A stretch of 64,000 nt of DNA. Origin: Macrotrachela quadricornifera (lineage: Eukaryota > Rotifera > Eurotatoria > Philodinida > Philodinidae). The stretch's first letter is position 1. Each line of letters begins with the position of its first letter. The DNA lies in NCBI GenBank assembly GCA_022393335.1, contig JAJEKB010017741.1, positions 118,554 through 182,553 of the forward strand, read 5' to 3'. The position numbers and the translations under genes are program-made. Below, piece by piece: positions 31,321 through 43,178 of this stretch. The notes beneath the pieces were generated by a model. That model was not told the DNA's origin. It did no database searches and saw nothing but the letters and a program-made list of their open reading frames with translations.

Positions 31321-33022
31321 CTAATATGAAGGGCATAAATCAGAATGATCACTTGAACAACAGCGTAACTCGATGTCATCAATAGCTAAATTGTTTCCTT
31401 TACCTCCTGGAGCATTTGAAACCAATAACAGAACAACTGAACTACTTGACGCCATAAATGAAAGACCATACTTTTGCCACTTCATTTCCCATTTTTCAGG
31501 TAGGTCGCCCGTACTGATTTGTGCAAATAAATTATGTTGACCTGATAAAGCTCGAACTTCGAACCGTACGTTCGGTTTAACATAGTTTTTATTATCAGAT
31601 ATTTTCATAACATTTGTGAAATAGGCAGAAAATTCATATTGTAATTCAATACACAGACCATTGATCGTCCGATTGAAAAGTTGACTACCATTTTCAGCTA
31701 CTCTAATATAATACATGTATCCTTTCTCAACATCATCGGTAGTATGATCCAATTTGTTAGTGTGCACCTCAAAAGGTTCTTGAAGAATCTTATTCACAAA
31801 AACAAACATCCCGTCATCAAGTTCAGACGTAAACATTTGCTGGTGTGATGTACTAAAATTAAAACTAGAAGGCTCCTTAGTAGAATATTTTTGGACACCA
31901 GAATCAAACGTAATCAAAAAAAGTGATTTGCCATTTCTTGTAGCATTGTCAGAGCATAACCCAGTGGATTCTGGGAAAAGAAAAAGAAAGATATTATGAA
32001 TCGCACTCGAAATAAAATTGTAAATTCAAGAATTCGTTAGACATACGTATTTCATAAATTGAACCAGTGAAACCAGTTGGACATCTGCAGTTATTTTGTC
32101 CTTTACATATTCCATTATTCTTGCATTCAAGTTTACATTTATCTAAAATGATGAGACACAGTTGAAATGAATTGTGCATTCATAAAAACACAGGTGACTG
32201 ATCCTATTGTCATTTAAATAAACAACTGAAAATGCACTTAAGTCAAGTTTTACCATCTCAAACGTTGAAAGAGTCAAGAATACGTACTACAAACATTTAC
32301 TCTATTTTGAAAAATATTTATACCGAATATTGTGTGTGAAAGAGAAATTTGTTCTTGTTTGGTAATAGTATATTTTGCTTTTACCTCCTCAATGTTAATA
32401 GGTACTTGAAATTCAATTCAATCGTTAATTCTTAAAACCTTCCTATACAGTTTCTCTCCATTGATTTATGAACACTATGTTGACATATTAATCAGTAAAA
32501 TCACCTTCATGTACAAGTCGGTAAAACATCGAATGTTGAATATTCCTATAAATAATAGATTAATCGTCCTGAGTTGAAGATATGGTGAACTTTGAACTCA
32601 AATGTTGTTTGAATTTCTATACTATATTAAGTAACTTACAACTTTATATTAATATCTAGTATTTTGATGATTTCACATTGCTTCCGAAATATGTTTCATC
32701 ATAAGTGATGTTCACTTAGCACTACAAGCCTTTAAAACGATACACACCTTTTATTATTCTTCAATTTGAAAAGGTTCACGTATATGTTATCATCTGCAAG
32801 TGAGTGAAATTATGTGTATTTAATTCTCCTATTCTCAAGACTAACATTTTAATATTATATAAAAAGATTAAAGTTGAAATTTATCAACATCTAAAGAGAT
32901 CTTCCTTTTGATAAATTTATATTTCAATAATATAAATAAAAATTTTTTGAATATTTACCTGATATTCCATTACTGATAAATATAAAAGCCAATGACATGA
33001 AGAAAATATTCTTTGTTGTCAT
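31321..33022 (-). CDS. secreted EGF-domain protein with C-terminal jelly-roll (MAM-like) domain, three exons
   Basis: Exons 33022-32959, 32142-32047 and 31970-31321 join in phase (all phase 1) to about 269 residues. Exon 1 is a signal peptide (MTTKNIFFMSLAFIFISNGIS). Exon 2 is one EGF-like module with the CxxxC...C...CxC...G spacing (CKLECKNNGICKG...CRCPTGFTG); its last Cys comes from exon 3 (TGLCSDN). Exon 3 carries a beta-rich domain of about 170 residues ending in NNLAIDDIELRCCSS, the motif seen at the end of MAM/concanavalin-like jelly rolls. Donors are GTAAAT and GTATGT; acceptors TTTTAG and TTCCCAG. An extracellular adhesion or matrix role is likely. No membrane anchor follows. Confidence 0.8.
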
Positions 33023-35443
33023 CTTTTTTTTTCCTATCGACAGCTTCTCCGATGTTAAAGATAGTAAGAAGAATAAATGATGTAATCTCTAAAAACAATA
33101 AACAGTTAATCGACTTATTTTTGCAAGAAAAAAAAGATGAAAATATGAATGAATGTAAGTGTAACAATTTGAGTTCATATCATACATTATATCAATTAAC
33201 AAGCAATCAAATTAATTTACTTTGATAGATAAAGAAATTCTATTTAAAGACAAAATTCATTCTGATAAAACGTTTAGAAAAGTGATGAAAAAAAATTACT
33301 TAGTATTAATTTTCTACTGATATCGTTTAAAAATAAAATAAATGTTAAAATTTGATTTTAACACAATCAGATATATTACCTTTTAGTATATAAACTTCTT
33401 TAGTTTAATTACTTAATGATTGTATTAAAAAAATAATCCATGATCAAATATTGTGTGAAAATGGAAATATTAATAGAACATGTTTTCTGAAAAAATCAAT
33501 AATAGCAGATAGATAAAATATTAGTTACGTGTTAACATGTTGTTAACATTAATGCTAATTGTGTATCAGTTTTATTTAAACGTATTTACTTGATTTTTTT
33601 CATTATTATCTTGTTGATCATTTTTTCTCGCTTTCATAAATGAGAAATATTCTTAATTTCTTATATATAATTGATAATCGAAGTATATAAGATGTAGAAT
33701 GGTTTCTAAAATACACGAACTATTAGTTTTAATATAAAGCTAAATCTTATTTTTGTACGATCATATAAATTAACCTGACTTTGTTTGCGGGTTAGTGTTT
33801 ATTATCTCACTCTTTAATTATACTATTAATCAATACTTATAGAATCATATTTCACAAAAAAAGATAATTCAATTGACTATATTTATGGTTTTTTATCAGA
33901 AACTTGTTTAAATGAATAAATGTTTGAGATACAGAAAATATCGTGATGAGAAATATTTTTCACGATTAATTTTTCTTTGATTTTATTGATTAACGATTAG
34001 ATTTATCTCTCAGTTATAAATATAAGATTAGTTAGTATAAAAGAAATGCAGAATAATCTTGCTTTTTTTCGAAAGAGATGACCTATATTTACAAGTGAAA
34101 GATTTATTATAATTAAAAATTGAAATCATAATAACATCTTGTTGTGGATACACATGTAGATAATAGACGAGAAAGAAACATAATATTTAATTAGGTTCTA
34201 TTTGCTAATTTCTCTACTTTTATATTCTCACTCTCTGTAATCTACACATCTAAGTAAATAAAAGAGCAAATCAACATTCAGAGACCAAAATAAAATGAGT
34301 GCAGTATCCAAGCATAAAATCTGTTGAGGAAAGTCTATTGTCAGTCAAAAATTGGCATGTAGATGGGACTTGGTTTACGAGTTAAAAGTCAATACTCACG
34401 ATCATTCATCTTAAGAATGTATCGGTTTCGTCGATTCGAAGATTGACTGTGTTTGACAATACCATTGATTAGAAAAATGAACCAACAAATCTTCGTGTTT
34501 GAATAATGTCTAGATAGTAACAGAATATAATGAGAGATCTGAAAATCGACTAATATAAGATATAGGTTTGTTAAATATAATATCGAATTCCGTGTTGTAC
34601 TATGTTCTGAACTGAATCACAAGTCAAGAAAACAGTAAATACATGTATTCATAGAATTCTCTAATAAAGTATAGAGCGAAAAGGAATTTTAGTCTCTCGA
34701 AAAATCTCACCGCTATAGGATTAATGATTTAAAGAAGAAAAATATTCAAATTCTGTATTTTGACAGATCTCAACAATATTTTCTTGTTAAAATGAAATTA
34801 ACGAAGGACAACTTGTGAAAATTCATGAAAACACAGAGTTCAGATGCGTTTCATGAGTAGATAGGTAAGATATTTTTCCTTAAATCTTTATATTTGCAGA
34901 AATTTTTACGTGAAATAGCTTTATTCGACATTCTTTTATTTTCTAAAGTGTACATACTATGCACACTTTTTCTAAAATTTCAGAGTGCAGAGAAAATTTT
35001 GTTACAAAACAAAGTATGCAATATGTACTCGCATAAAATCCTTATTAGAAATGCTGGTTATACGGACAAGAATTGGATATTTACATGATTGCATTGTTTA
35101 TGAGAGATATTACTTGTCTCTCAATTTTCTCTATATACGAATCTATTCTGTTTTCAATCGATGAATCGTTGTACCCAGGTGAACAAAACGATTGATAAGT
35201 TCATTTTGATTACCTGTTGTTTTTCCATCATTAAATATTGATAACAATAAGGGGAAAGAATCAAGTCATATCAAGGAATTATTTCGACGATATTTATCGA
35301 AAAAAAATTATGCGATTATTGGTATTTATAATTGATCTTAAAGAAATATATGTTCTTTAAATAAATTTGTTCATTGTTGTCTCAAATTGAATATCGCATC
35401 ACTTTAAAAATTGCAGATGATCCAATTGACGAAGTAGAAAACT
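33023..35443. other. intergenic, no gene recognised
   Basis: Very AT-rich. Short open frames (for example 33013-33225 plus, 34894-35088 plus) have no motif support. The first few hundred bases are the promoter side of the EGF-domain gene. Confidence 0.45.
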
Positions 35444-35662
35444 ATGTATAAAAAATACCTGCGATATTATGATATATTGAAATACGATGAGAACGAGCTC
35501 GTCTGCCAAGGATTCAAATTGTATGATTGTTTAGACTCCTATCAATGTAGTTGGCCAACACCAAATGAAAGAAATCTCGTCAAAAAAATGACATCATCGA
35601 AAGTAATGTTCGATGAATCATCATCAAATCAAAAGAGAAAAGTATTGCACAATAAAAAGTGA
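35444..35662 (+). CDS. unrecognised small hydrophilic ORF upstream of the phosphatase
   Basis: 72 residues, with no signal peptide, membrane segment or known motif. Composition (Tyr, Asp, Lys, Ser-rich) is less random than in the surrounding shadows. It could be a separate small gene, an unspliced upstream exon of the phosphatase gene 170 bp downstream, or chance. Confidence 0.25.
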   Translation: MYKKYLRYYDILKYDENELVCQGFKLYDCLDSYQCSWPTPNERNLVKKMTSSKVMFDESSSNQKRKVLHNKK

Positions 35663-35832
35663 TGAGTCACTGTCGTTATTTCAAACAAACACATACACAT
35701 ACGATTACCAAAAAAGGACAAACTGTCGCGAAGAGGACTACAATACCGAATACAGTATATGTAGTCATTTCATTTAGTGTCGTTATATAGCGAACGCATA
35801 TAAGCACATCGAAAGCAGTTTGATACCGAACG

Positions 35833-36539
35833 ATGGCTTGTGTATATACTAGAGGCAATAGTTGGATGGTAGATAGATTAGAATATTATCTGACAAAAGA
35901 CCTTCTAGCAACCAGCGATGAAATTCAGTATCTCAAAACCTTATGTGAATTGAAATCTAAACCAAGAGATTTTCCTACCATCAAACTTCAAGGATCACGC
36001 AAACCCTCCACTATTATCGACGGTTTTCTCTATCATGGAGACTTGGGTCATGCACAAAATAAAATTTTGCTTAATGAACTAGGTATTCAACATATTATTA
36101 ATGTTTGTGATTATCCGTTAGACAAAGATATTGCTGATCATTTTAATGTAATATGGATCAATATCAACGATGTACTTAATGCTGATATTCGTCAACATTT
36201 TCATCGCACAAATAATTTTTTGCATGAATGCAAGGAAAAAGGTGAAAAAGTATTAGTTCATTGTCAGATGGGCATCTCTCGTTCATCTTCAATTGTTCTA
36301 GCATATCTATTGGCGTAAGATATTGACTAAGTCTTTCCTATAAATAATTGATTTGTATTTTCAGGTATCATCATAATAGTCTTTATGACGCTTATGATCA
36401 TTTGATTCGATGTCGACGTGTTGCTGCACCAAATTTTGGTTTTTTTCTACAATTGATGCGATATGAAAAAGACTTGGGTAAAAATAAAGCAATTGACCAA
36501 GAACAAGCCGCAATCGAACTGACTCCAACGATAGAATGA
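35833..36539 (+). CDS. dual-specificity protein phosphatase, two exons
   Basis: Exons 35833-36314 and 36365-36539, with a 50-bp intron (donor GTAAGA, acceptor TTTCAG), give 218 residues. The signature HCxxGxxR is present: Cys144 and Arg150 in VHCQMGISRSSS. A general-acid Asp is plausible at 113 (ININDVLNAD). The DSP fold runs from about 63 (DGFLYHGDLGHA) to about 200. Residues 1-60 form an extra helical N-terminus. The exon 2 segment YDHLIRCRRVAAPNFGFFLQL is the standard C-terminal DSP helix region. It dephosphorylates phospho-Tyr/Ser/Thr proteins; slingshot-like and MKP-like subfamilies both fit. No docking domain was recognised, so the substrate is open. Start chosen at the first ATG of the long frame. 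Confidence 0.88.
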
Positions 36540-39307
36540 ATAAAGTAATTAACTATTTATTCGTTGAATACAATGTCATATCATCTATCCCAAACAAAGC
36601 GTTTATTTTCTTTCTTGATAATAGGTTCGCATGTATGCATGTCTTTATAGTTTTTCTTAACCGATCCATTCTTATTTCTTTTTTCTTTTACTGCTTTGTT
36701 GATCTTTAAGAGTAATATTTATTTATTAATTTTTTTTCTCTTTCTAATGAAAATTCATTCCAATATCATGATCTATTTCTTTGTCGTCTCAAAAAATTTC
36801 GGATCAATTGATTGTCTGTTTCAATAATTATATCTATCAACTCAAAAAATTGAAACAATTGAATTTAAAAAAATAGATCGTAAAGAACAAAACACCGGTA
36901 AACTCTAGCCGAAAGTCTTACTAAACCGATGGGGCTCTGTATATATTTTGGTATCAAACAATTGAGAAAAAAAAAATTTATTCTAATCCGTAATGTACCT
37001 AAACTGGGGACTCTTCAAAATATCAATGTCATTATGATAATTCAATGGAAATAACGAGCAAAACATGATAATTATTTATTCTTTTCATGCCATCATGCTC
37101 ATTCAGCAAATTCTGCTTGATAAAATGAAATTTCGAAGAAAAGATCTGTCATTTATCAATCATCAGCACACTTGTATGATTTCGATTTTACTGCAAACTG
37201 AATCCGTTCAATGACAAGAGAAATCTGAGCTGTCATCATACATCAGAAAAGACTGATTCTTTGTACTATGAATTATTCAAATATGAAGTTCTAAAATGTT
37301 CTTCTTCAAATCAACAAGAAAAAAATGAACTTCTTGAACAAAATTAAATTTCGTAATCTGATAAAGAGTGAGCTAATAGCTGAAAAACTTGTAAAAATCT
37401 ACTTAGTTTTCCTATAAAGCATTCAGAGCAAATCGTCCCAGTATCAACTTTTTGAGTAACTCAGGTCCAATAATAAAACTAAAATCTATAAAATTCTTGC
37501 GACTAGAAGATCCACAGAAGATAAAATAGTGAGATTTCGCAATACGTGATAAAACCTTCGAGTATTAATTCGTATCCGAGTTTATTTGAAACTATGATTG
37601 ATCGATCCTCATCAATGACAAATTGCCTAACGGCATCAGTCTCTATATTTCCTTCGTAGACAAAATACAGATTATATGTCATATTTGTTTGAGTCAGAAA
37701 AAACAGATAGATTCTGGCAATTATTTGTTACAATTTGACCTAGTTTCTTAAGACAGTATTAACAATCGTTCAGTACCTAGAAAACTAATTCAAAATAATT
37801 TATGCATGTAATCTCTTGAAAATGATAATTAATTATTGATTTATCAGTGCTTACTGAAGCTCATAATGGTATTTGCCATTTACTTGTATAGCTAAATAGA
37901 TGCTAACGGAATCTGAACACAAGCTATTCGAATAGATGACGTCAAAATAACCTTCAAAATTTTCTTCTTGTCACAACATGTTAAAATGAGTTTTATCATC
38001 TTCTGTTTAAAGATTTTTCATTGTGCATAAATAAAGTTAACATATTCGTCGTTTGGAAATTTATTTCAAACGTTTCTCTAACCCGATTTTTTAATTCAAT
38101 ACATTTAGTCAATAAAAGACACTTGAATCTTTTTTAACCTACATCGAGTATAGTTATGTCCAAGATCATTCTTGTCTAATAGGATCGTAGAAAATAGTTC
38201 CTTCCTTTTGCCATAAATGAAACTACAAAAAACGATCAGTATAAAATTTAGGGTTCTATAACTACAGTACTCTCATACACCCTCAAGATTGATATCGTTA
38301 AAAGATCATGAAATATTAAATATTCAGATCCATCCACAAATTCTCTAATCTATATCTTGAATTTTATATTTTTTCATTTTTTGAGATTAAAGATGTCAAT
38401 GTATATATGAAATATCGTTTTTTTTTCATGTCGAAGTATGTAGCGTCTTTACTCTTAACAACTCAACAATGGAAGTTTCTCGAAATATATTTAAAACTAT
38501 CATATTTGTCTAATGAATATTGCTTTTGATTCTACATGATGTCTTGAGAATCGAACTGCAACTGATTTTTATCTCATTTTCATTAATTGAAACCGCAATT
38601 GGAAGCATAATTTCAAGTAATCAGCTATTTTTTTCACTTTTCTCGATTTCTAACTTTTGTATCGTACGATATAGAGTTCTTAGTTAGGTTTCATTACAAA
38701 CAATTAGTTTTTTTTTTGATTGAAAGAGCATGCTCGACTATGAAGCGTAGTTTTTACTGACGCTTCGTCTTATTACATTGAAACAAAAGAAAAACAATTT
38801 TAAGTTGAGCATTGTCTCACTACTTGTCTGAATTTGAGAAAAATGCTTTTTTTTATTTTGTGGATATTCGATATCTAGATGAGAAAGCATTTCTTTTGTG
38901 ATACTAAGTCGGTGAGCTTAAAGTTCTAGTTTGACGATAAGTTCTTTTCATCTGTATTTATATGAATAGAAATTCTTTCTTTCTTTCTTTCTTTATTTTT
39001 CTATTCTCGTTTCTCTTTCTTCGAAGACATATATATGCTCTTGGAAAAAAAATAGTTGTAGCCTGTATTTCAATTATATTATTTGAGTAAAAGCAGATTT
39101 TTTTCTTAATCTAACTCATTTTCTGAAAGTACCTGGAGATTTGTATCACTCCATATATTTATGTTTTAGTTTGCACTTGTGCATTACTAAAATATATTGA
39201 GTACAATGAAATTTGTATCTGTAATATTCAGTATACATATGTAATACAAAAATATATATTTCTAGAAAGAAGATCTATAATATAGGCACTTGATATTAAA
39301 GCATATT
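36540..39307. other. intergenic, no gene recognised
   Basis: AT-rich, no convincing ORF. A TTTC microsatellite lies at about 38975-38995. The right end precedes the second GPCR gene. Confidence 0.45.
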
Positions 39308-40946
39308 ATGGATTCTAATAACGTAAGTAATGGTCTATTAATCGCTCCTGTGCAATTGAACATTTATCTTGGATGTTTTATATACGTAACTGGTGTCATT
39401 GGCAGTATTGGTAATATAATCGTCTATAGATCTCGATCATTACGTGATCGAGCTTGCTCCGTATACTTAACTTGGGAATCTTTTGTCGATCTATTGTACA
39501 TGAATTCTGTGCTGTTAACACGCATATTACAGAAAGGTTTTGCGATTCCCATTATGACACGTTACGATGTTTTGTGCAAAATTCGTCAGTTTGCTTCAAA
39601 TTACGGCAACCAACTTGCATTCACTTTCTTGGCATTGGCCACACTCGATCGAATTCTATTAGTACATCGATCAGCTGGTAAGCTCGTAAACTAATACACT
39701 ATTACACGAATAGTGAAATGTCGAAATGAAATAATAATGATTTTCAGTGGAAGTTAATTTTGATGTATTAACGGTGAAAAGTTAAGCATAAGAGCAAATC
39801 TCTTGTATCACTGTAAGAACATAGTATCTGTATAGCAATATACATCATAACATATGCTGTACTGTTCACTACAACGTTTTTCTATTGGAAATGAAACTAC
39901 TTGTGAGGAATGTCTTCCTAAAATGAAAATCTTTGAAAAGTTTTTTCGTATGTAATAAGAAAATCTAGCTTATGTAAGACGTTCATACTATTTTCGGATT
40001 GTTCGAAGAAGATTCGAATATAAGAAACTACTATGATAAAATAATTCACACACGTAAAACAAGAATACAATGATTATCAATCTTTATGAGAAAATACGAG
40101 GTGGTAATGAGCGTTTCAATATGCGTAGCTTGTTGAGCATTCAGTTAAATCATAAAAATTCTCTAAGAATGTAAATGATTTATTTTTTGACACACTTCAT
40201 AGAAGGAGATAGAAAGATGGAGTGTTGGTTGAAAATATAACTAAATGAATCTGTTTTCTTTAATTGTAGAGATTCGTCGATGGGGTAATCGTATTACTTT
40301 AGCCAATAAGTTAGTAGTAGTGTTTTCGCTGATTTGGTTCGTGATTCTTAGCCACAGGCTTATCTGGTATGGCGCATCAAACGGACGATGCGGAGGTCAA
40401 GCAGGTTTCTATGCATATTTCGATAACTTATTTGATGCAATCGTGACTTGTTTGTTTCCAATGGTCATCCTAACTATGCTTGGTATCCTAATTGGATGGA
40501 GTGTTCATCGTGTCGTTCAACGACGACGAGTCGCTCCTGCAATTACTACCAATGAAGTCAGTCATGGGAATCAATCAATTATTAAAAAAATGGATACACA
40601 GCTAATGATCATGCTTTTCATGGAAATTTTCGTTGCAATGATCTCATTCTTGCCATATGCAGCACATTTATTATATGTTAACCTAACCGAAACCTGGCCT
40701 AAATCATCATTACGAGTTGCTTGGGAAAATGTCATAATTGAAACTATTCGTCTACTATCGTATACATTTTTTAGTTGTCCATTTTATGTTTCGATTATTG
40801 CATTTAGTGGTTTTCGGCATCAATTCTTACGTTCACTCGGATTGAAAAAGCAACAGACAGACAATCATACCCATACTCGAGAAGGTATGGTTACAAGATT
40901 CACTCACAACAACAATACCAATATTCACAAACAATGTACTACTTGA
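39308..40946 (+). CDS. rhodopsin-like (class A) GPCR, two exons; paralogue of the receptor at 2251
   Basis: Exons 39308-39677 (donor GTAAGC) and 40270-40946 (acceptor TTGTAG) join in phase 1 to about 348 residues. The ATG at 39308 is the first in frame; the frame reaches further upstream only through TTG. Asn36 is in the TM1 GN motif, Cys90 precedes TM3, and Asp114-Arg115-Ile116 replaces DRY. These fall at the same residue numbers as in the first receptor (Cys90, Asp114, Arg115). Seven hydrophobic segments are visible. The TM7 end (SYTFFSCPFYVSII) has P-x2-Y without the usual Asn. The cytoplasmic tail is short and His/Thr/Asn-rich. Two AATAAA signals follow at 41013-41030. Ligand unknown. The intron is about 590 bp, long for this genome. 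Confidence 0.85.
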
Positions 40947-42683
40947 AAATGAAAAAACATATGATAAAGAAAAACTAAAGACATACGAACTAACAGCTTA
41001 TTTTCCTTCTTCAATAAATATATCAATAAAAAAAAAAATATTTATTAGTCATTTTTATGTTAATACAGAAGTGTTTCAATGAACTTTTAATTTCTTTTGA
41101 ACAAATCTTTATCGTTAAATGATAATTTTCTTTGATTTCTGTTGTATGTTTTGCTCTTTGAAGAAAACAATATAGCAGGTCTAGAATAGCTCGCAACTCT
41201 ATGAACCAAATCTTTTTCTAGAACTGTATTTAATCAACAGTTCCCAAGTTCGAAACTGATACGGAACTGCCAAGACCTCTAAGACACCATCATTGGCTCA
41301 TTTGGAACCATCTGTAAATGAATAATAAATAGATATATTTATAGTATAGATGTTATAAACGAACTTGATTTTACAATTTTCCCTCCCAGTCAAGTCATAT
41401 GTGTTAGGAATTTTATATATTTATTTTGTGTTTGCTGTTCGAAAATAAGCCAGACGTATCATAAAACCAAGACTTAGTAGAATAATTATGATCTTAAATG
41501 ATATTCAAAATATAATGAATTTTGATAATGAAATTTCATTTTCTTTTCTAAAAAAACCTTTGCCATCAAAGGGTTAAGAATTGATTTATTAAAATCCACA
41601 TATTTAAGTATAAAAATGATTGACTAGTTCAATACTTGGTTATTCGAAGAGAACTTTAAAAAGCCAAAATCAACTTTTAGATTAGACATTATTGACTATC
41701 CATCAGTGAAATACTTAAATAACGTCAATAATTAAGCTCATATTTCAATTATTATATTATTGTTTAACCTGGCCTCGTAGTCGTCCTATAATGTCCTATT
41801 TTTCTCTAAATTTTCCTATATTCCTATATTTTTCGAAAAAAGGAACATTTCTCTCAAAAAGAATTATATTTTCCTAAAAACAATAACGTTAAACTGTCTT
41901 CAAGAATTTGGTTAATGAATGTAAAATTTCTGTGAATGATAGCGCCACGTATACATGCACAACCTACCTATTTCTTTGCATTTGTTGTTTGAATGATTCA
42001 TCTTTTGTATATGTAATCGTTTATTTCTTCTTTTCTTTTTGCGTGGTCAGAAAGTTTTTATTAAAACAGCATTTTCTCGGAAAATATGTGAAATATAATC
42101 ACATGAAATATCAACAATTATAATTAAATTTTAAATAATATTATTTAAGATAGTTTTAGACTATAGATAGTCCAGGGCTGCCAACTGTACCCACATTTTG
42201 GGATACAATACCTCGTCTCGGGAATTTGTACCCCATAACGTTTTGTATCCCACATAAGGTTCTGAGTCGATATTACGATATACTATAGGCTTGGACTAGA
42301 AGATTTCTGAAAATAGAGAACCTCGTATAGGATTTAATCTTTGTAAAAAAAGAAGGATTCCCTTGGAAAAGTGACGATAATACGGGATTTTTCATCTTTA
42401 GATGTTTAATGAAACTTTTGATTAAAATAACTGTCACAAGAGCTTTTGTTCTCTTAAAATTGTAGCTAGAATAATGTGCAGTTTATAGACGCTAAAATAG
42501 AGTGATTATTGTACTAATTCATACATAAAAGTCGCTCTTCCAAATATACCACAAAATGCTTCTTATCAGACATCAATAAAACAAAAGAGAAATATTTATG
42601 ACTGCCAATAAAAAAATAAAAAATAAAAAATAAAGTCTTACTGCTTTCGAAATTATATCTAAACTGCATCGATAACGCACAAT
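40947..42683. other. intergenic with small dispersed repeat and hAT-like end
   Basis: At 41177-41284 is a copy of a small repeat also found at 58650-58775. Near 42174 the sequence CCAGGGCTGCCAACTGTACC looks like a hAT terminus, but no matching right end was found. No gene seen. Confidence 0.4.
41177..41284 (+). repeat. small dispersed repeat, copy 1 (about 108 bp)
   Basis: Shares AGG-CTAG-ATAGCTC, TCTATGAACC-AAT-TTTTT, GAACTGT, ACAGTTCC and a GGAACTG-CA-GACCT end with 58650-58775. The ends are short inverted repeats (AGGTCTAG and CAAGACCT), suggesting a MITE. Confidence 0.55.
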
Positions 42684-43178
42684 AACTTGGTGAGATTACA
42701 ATTCCTTCAGCACATGCTTGGTTTTAATTTGGGAGTAGTGCATTGTAGAACTATTTAGGATACTAACTAATATAATCATTGTTAGAGTCCAAATAGTGGT
42801 TAAGAGTAAATTCCTGATAATCATAACATGCACCAACTTATCTATACTATATGGGATTAAAGTTCAAAGATCAAAGGTAAACGATAATGGGATGATGATG
42901 AGGCTTTATGTTTTCCCTTTAACATTAACACGCAGATACTCATTGTAGAATATACTTTGCATTATAAGTATCTGTATGTTAACGCTAAAGTGAAAACATA
43001 AAGTTCCATCATCACCCCATTATCGTTTACCTTTGATCTTTGAACTTTAATCCCATATAGTATAGATAAGTTAGTGCAAGTTATGATTATATTAGTTAGT
43101 ATCCTAAATAGTTCTACAATGCACTACTCGCAAATTAAAATCTAGCATGTGCTGAAGGAACTGTAATCTCACCAAGTT
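42684..43178. mobile_element. 495-bp foldback element with a 37-bp secondary insertion
   Basis: Left arm starts AACTTGGTGAGATTACA; the right arm ends with the mirror CTGTAATCTCACCAAGTT. Arms of about 200 bp pair well, for example 'gcattgtagaactatttagg' and 'aaggtaaacgataatggg'. In the left arm a 37-bp block (42780-42816) is absent from the right arm. It is bracketed by ATAATCAT at 42772-42779 and 42817-42824. Confidence 0.75.

Noticed and set aside
42174..42260. CCAGGGCTGCCAACTG as the left end of a hAT element
   Set aside because: No matching right terminus or 8-bp duplication found within several kb; left as a note only.
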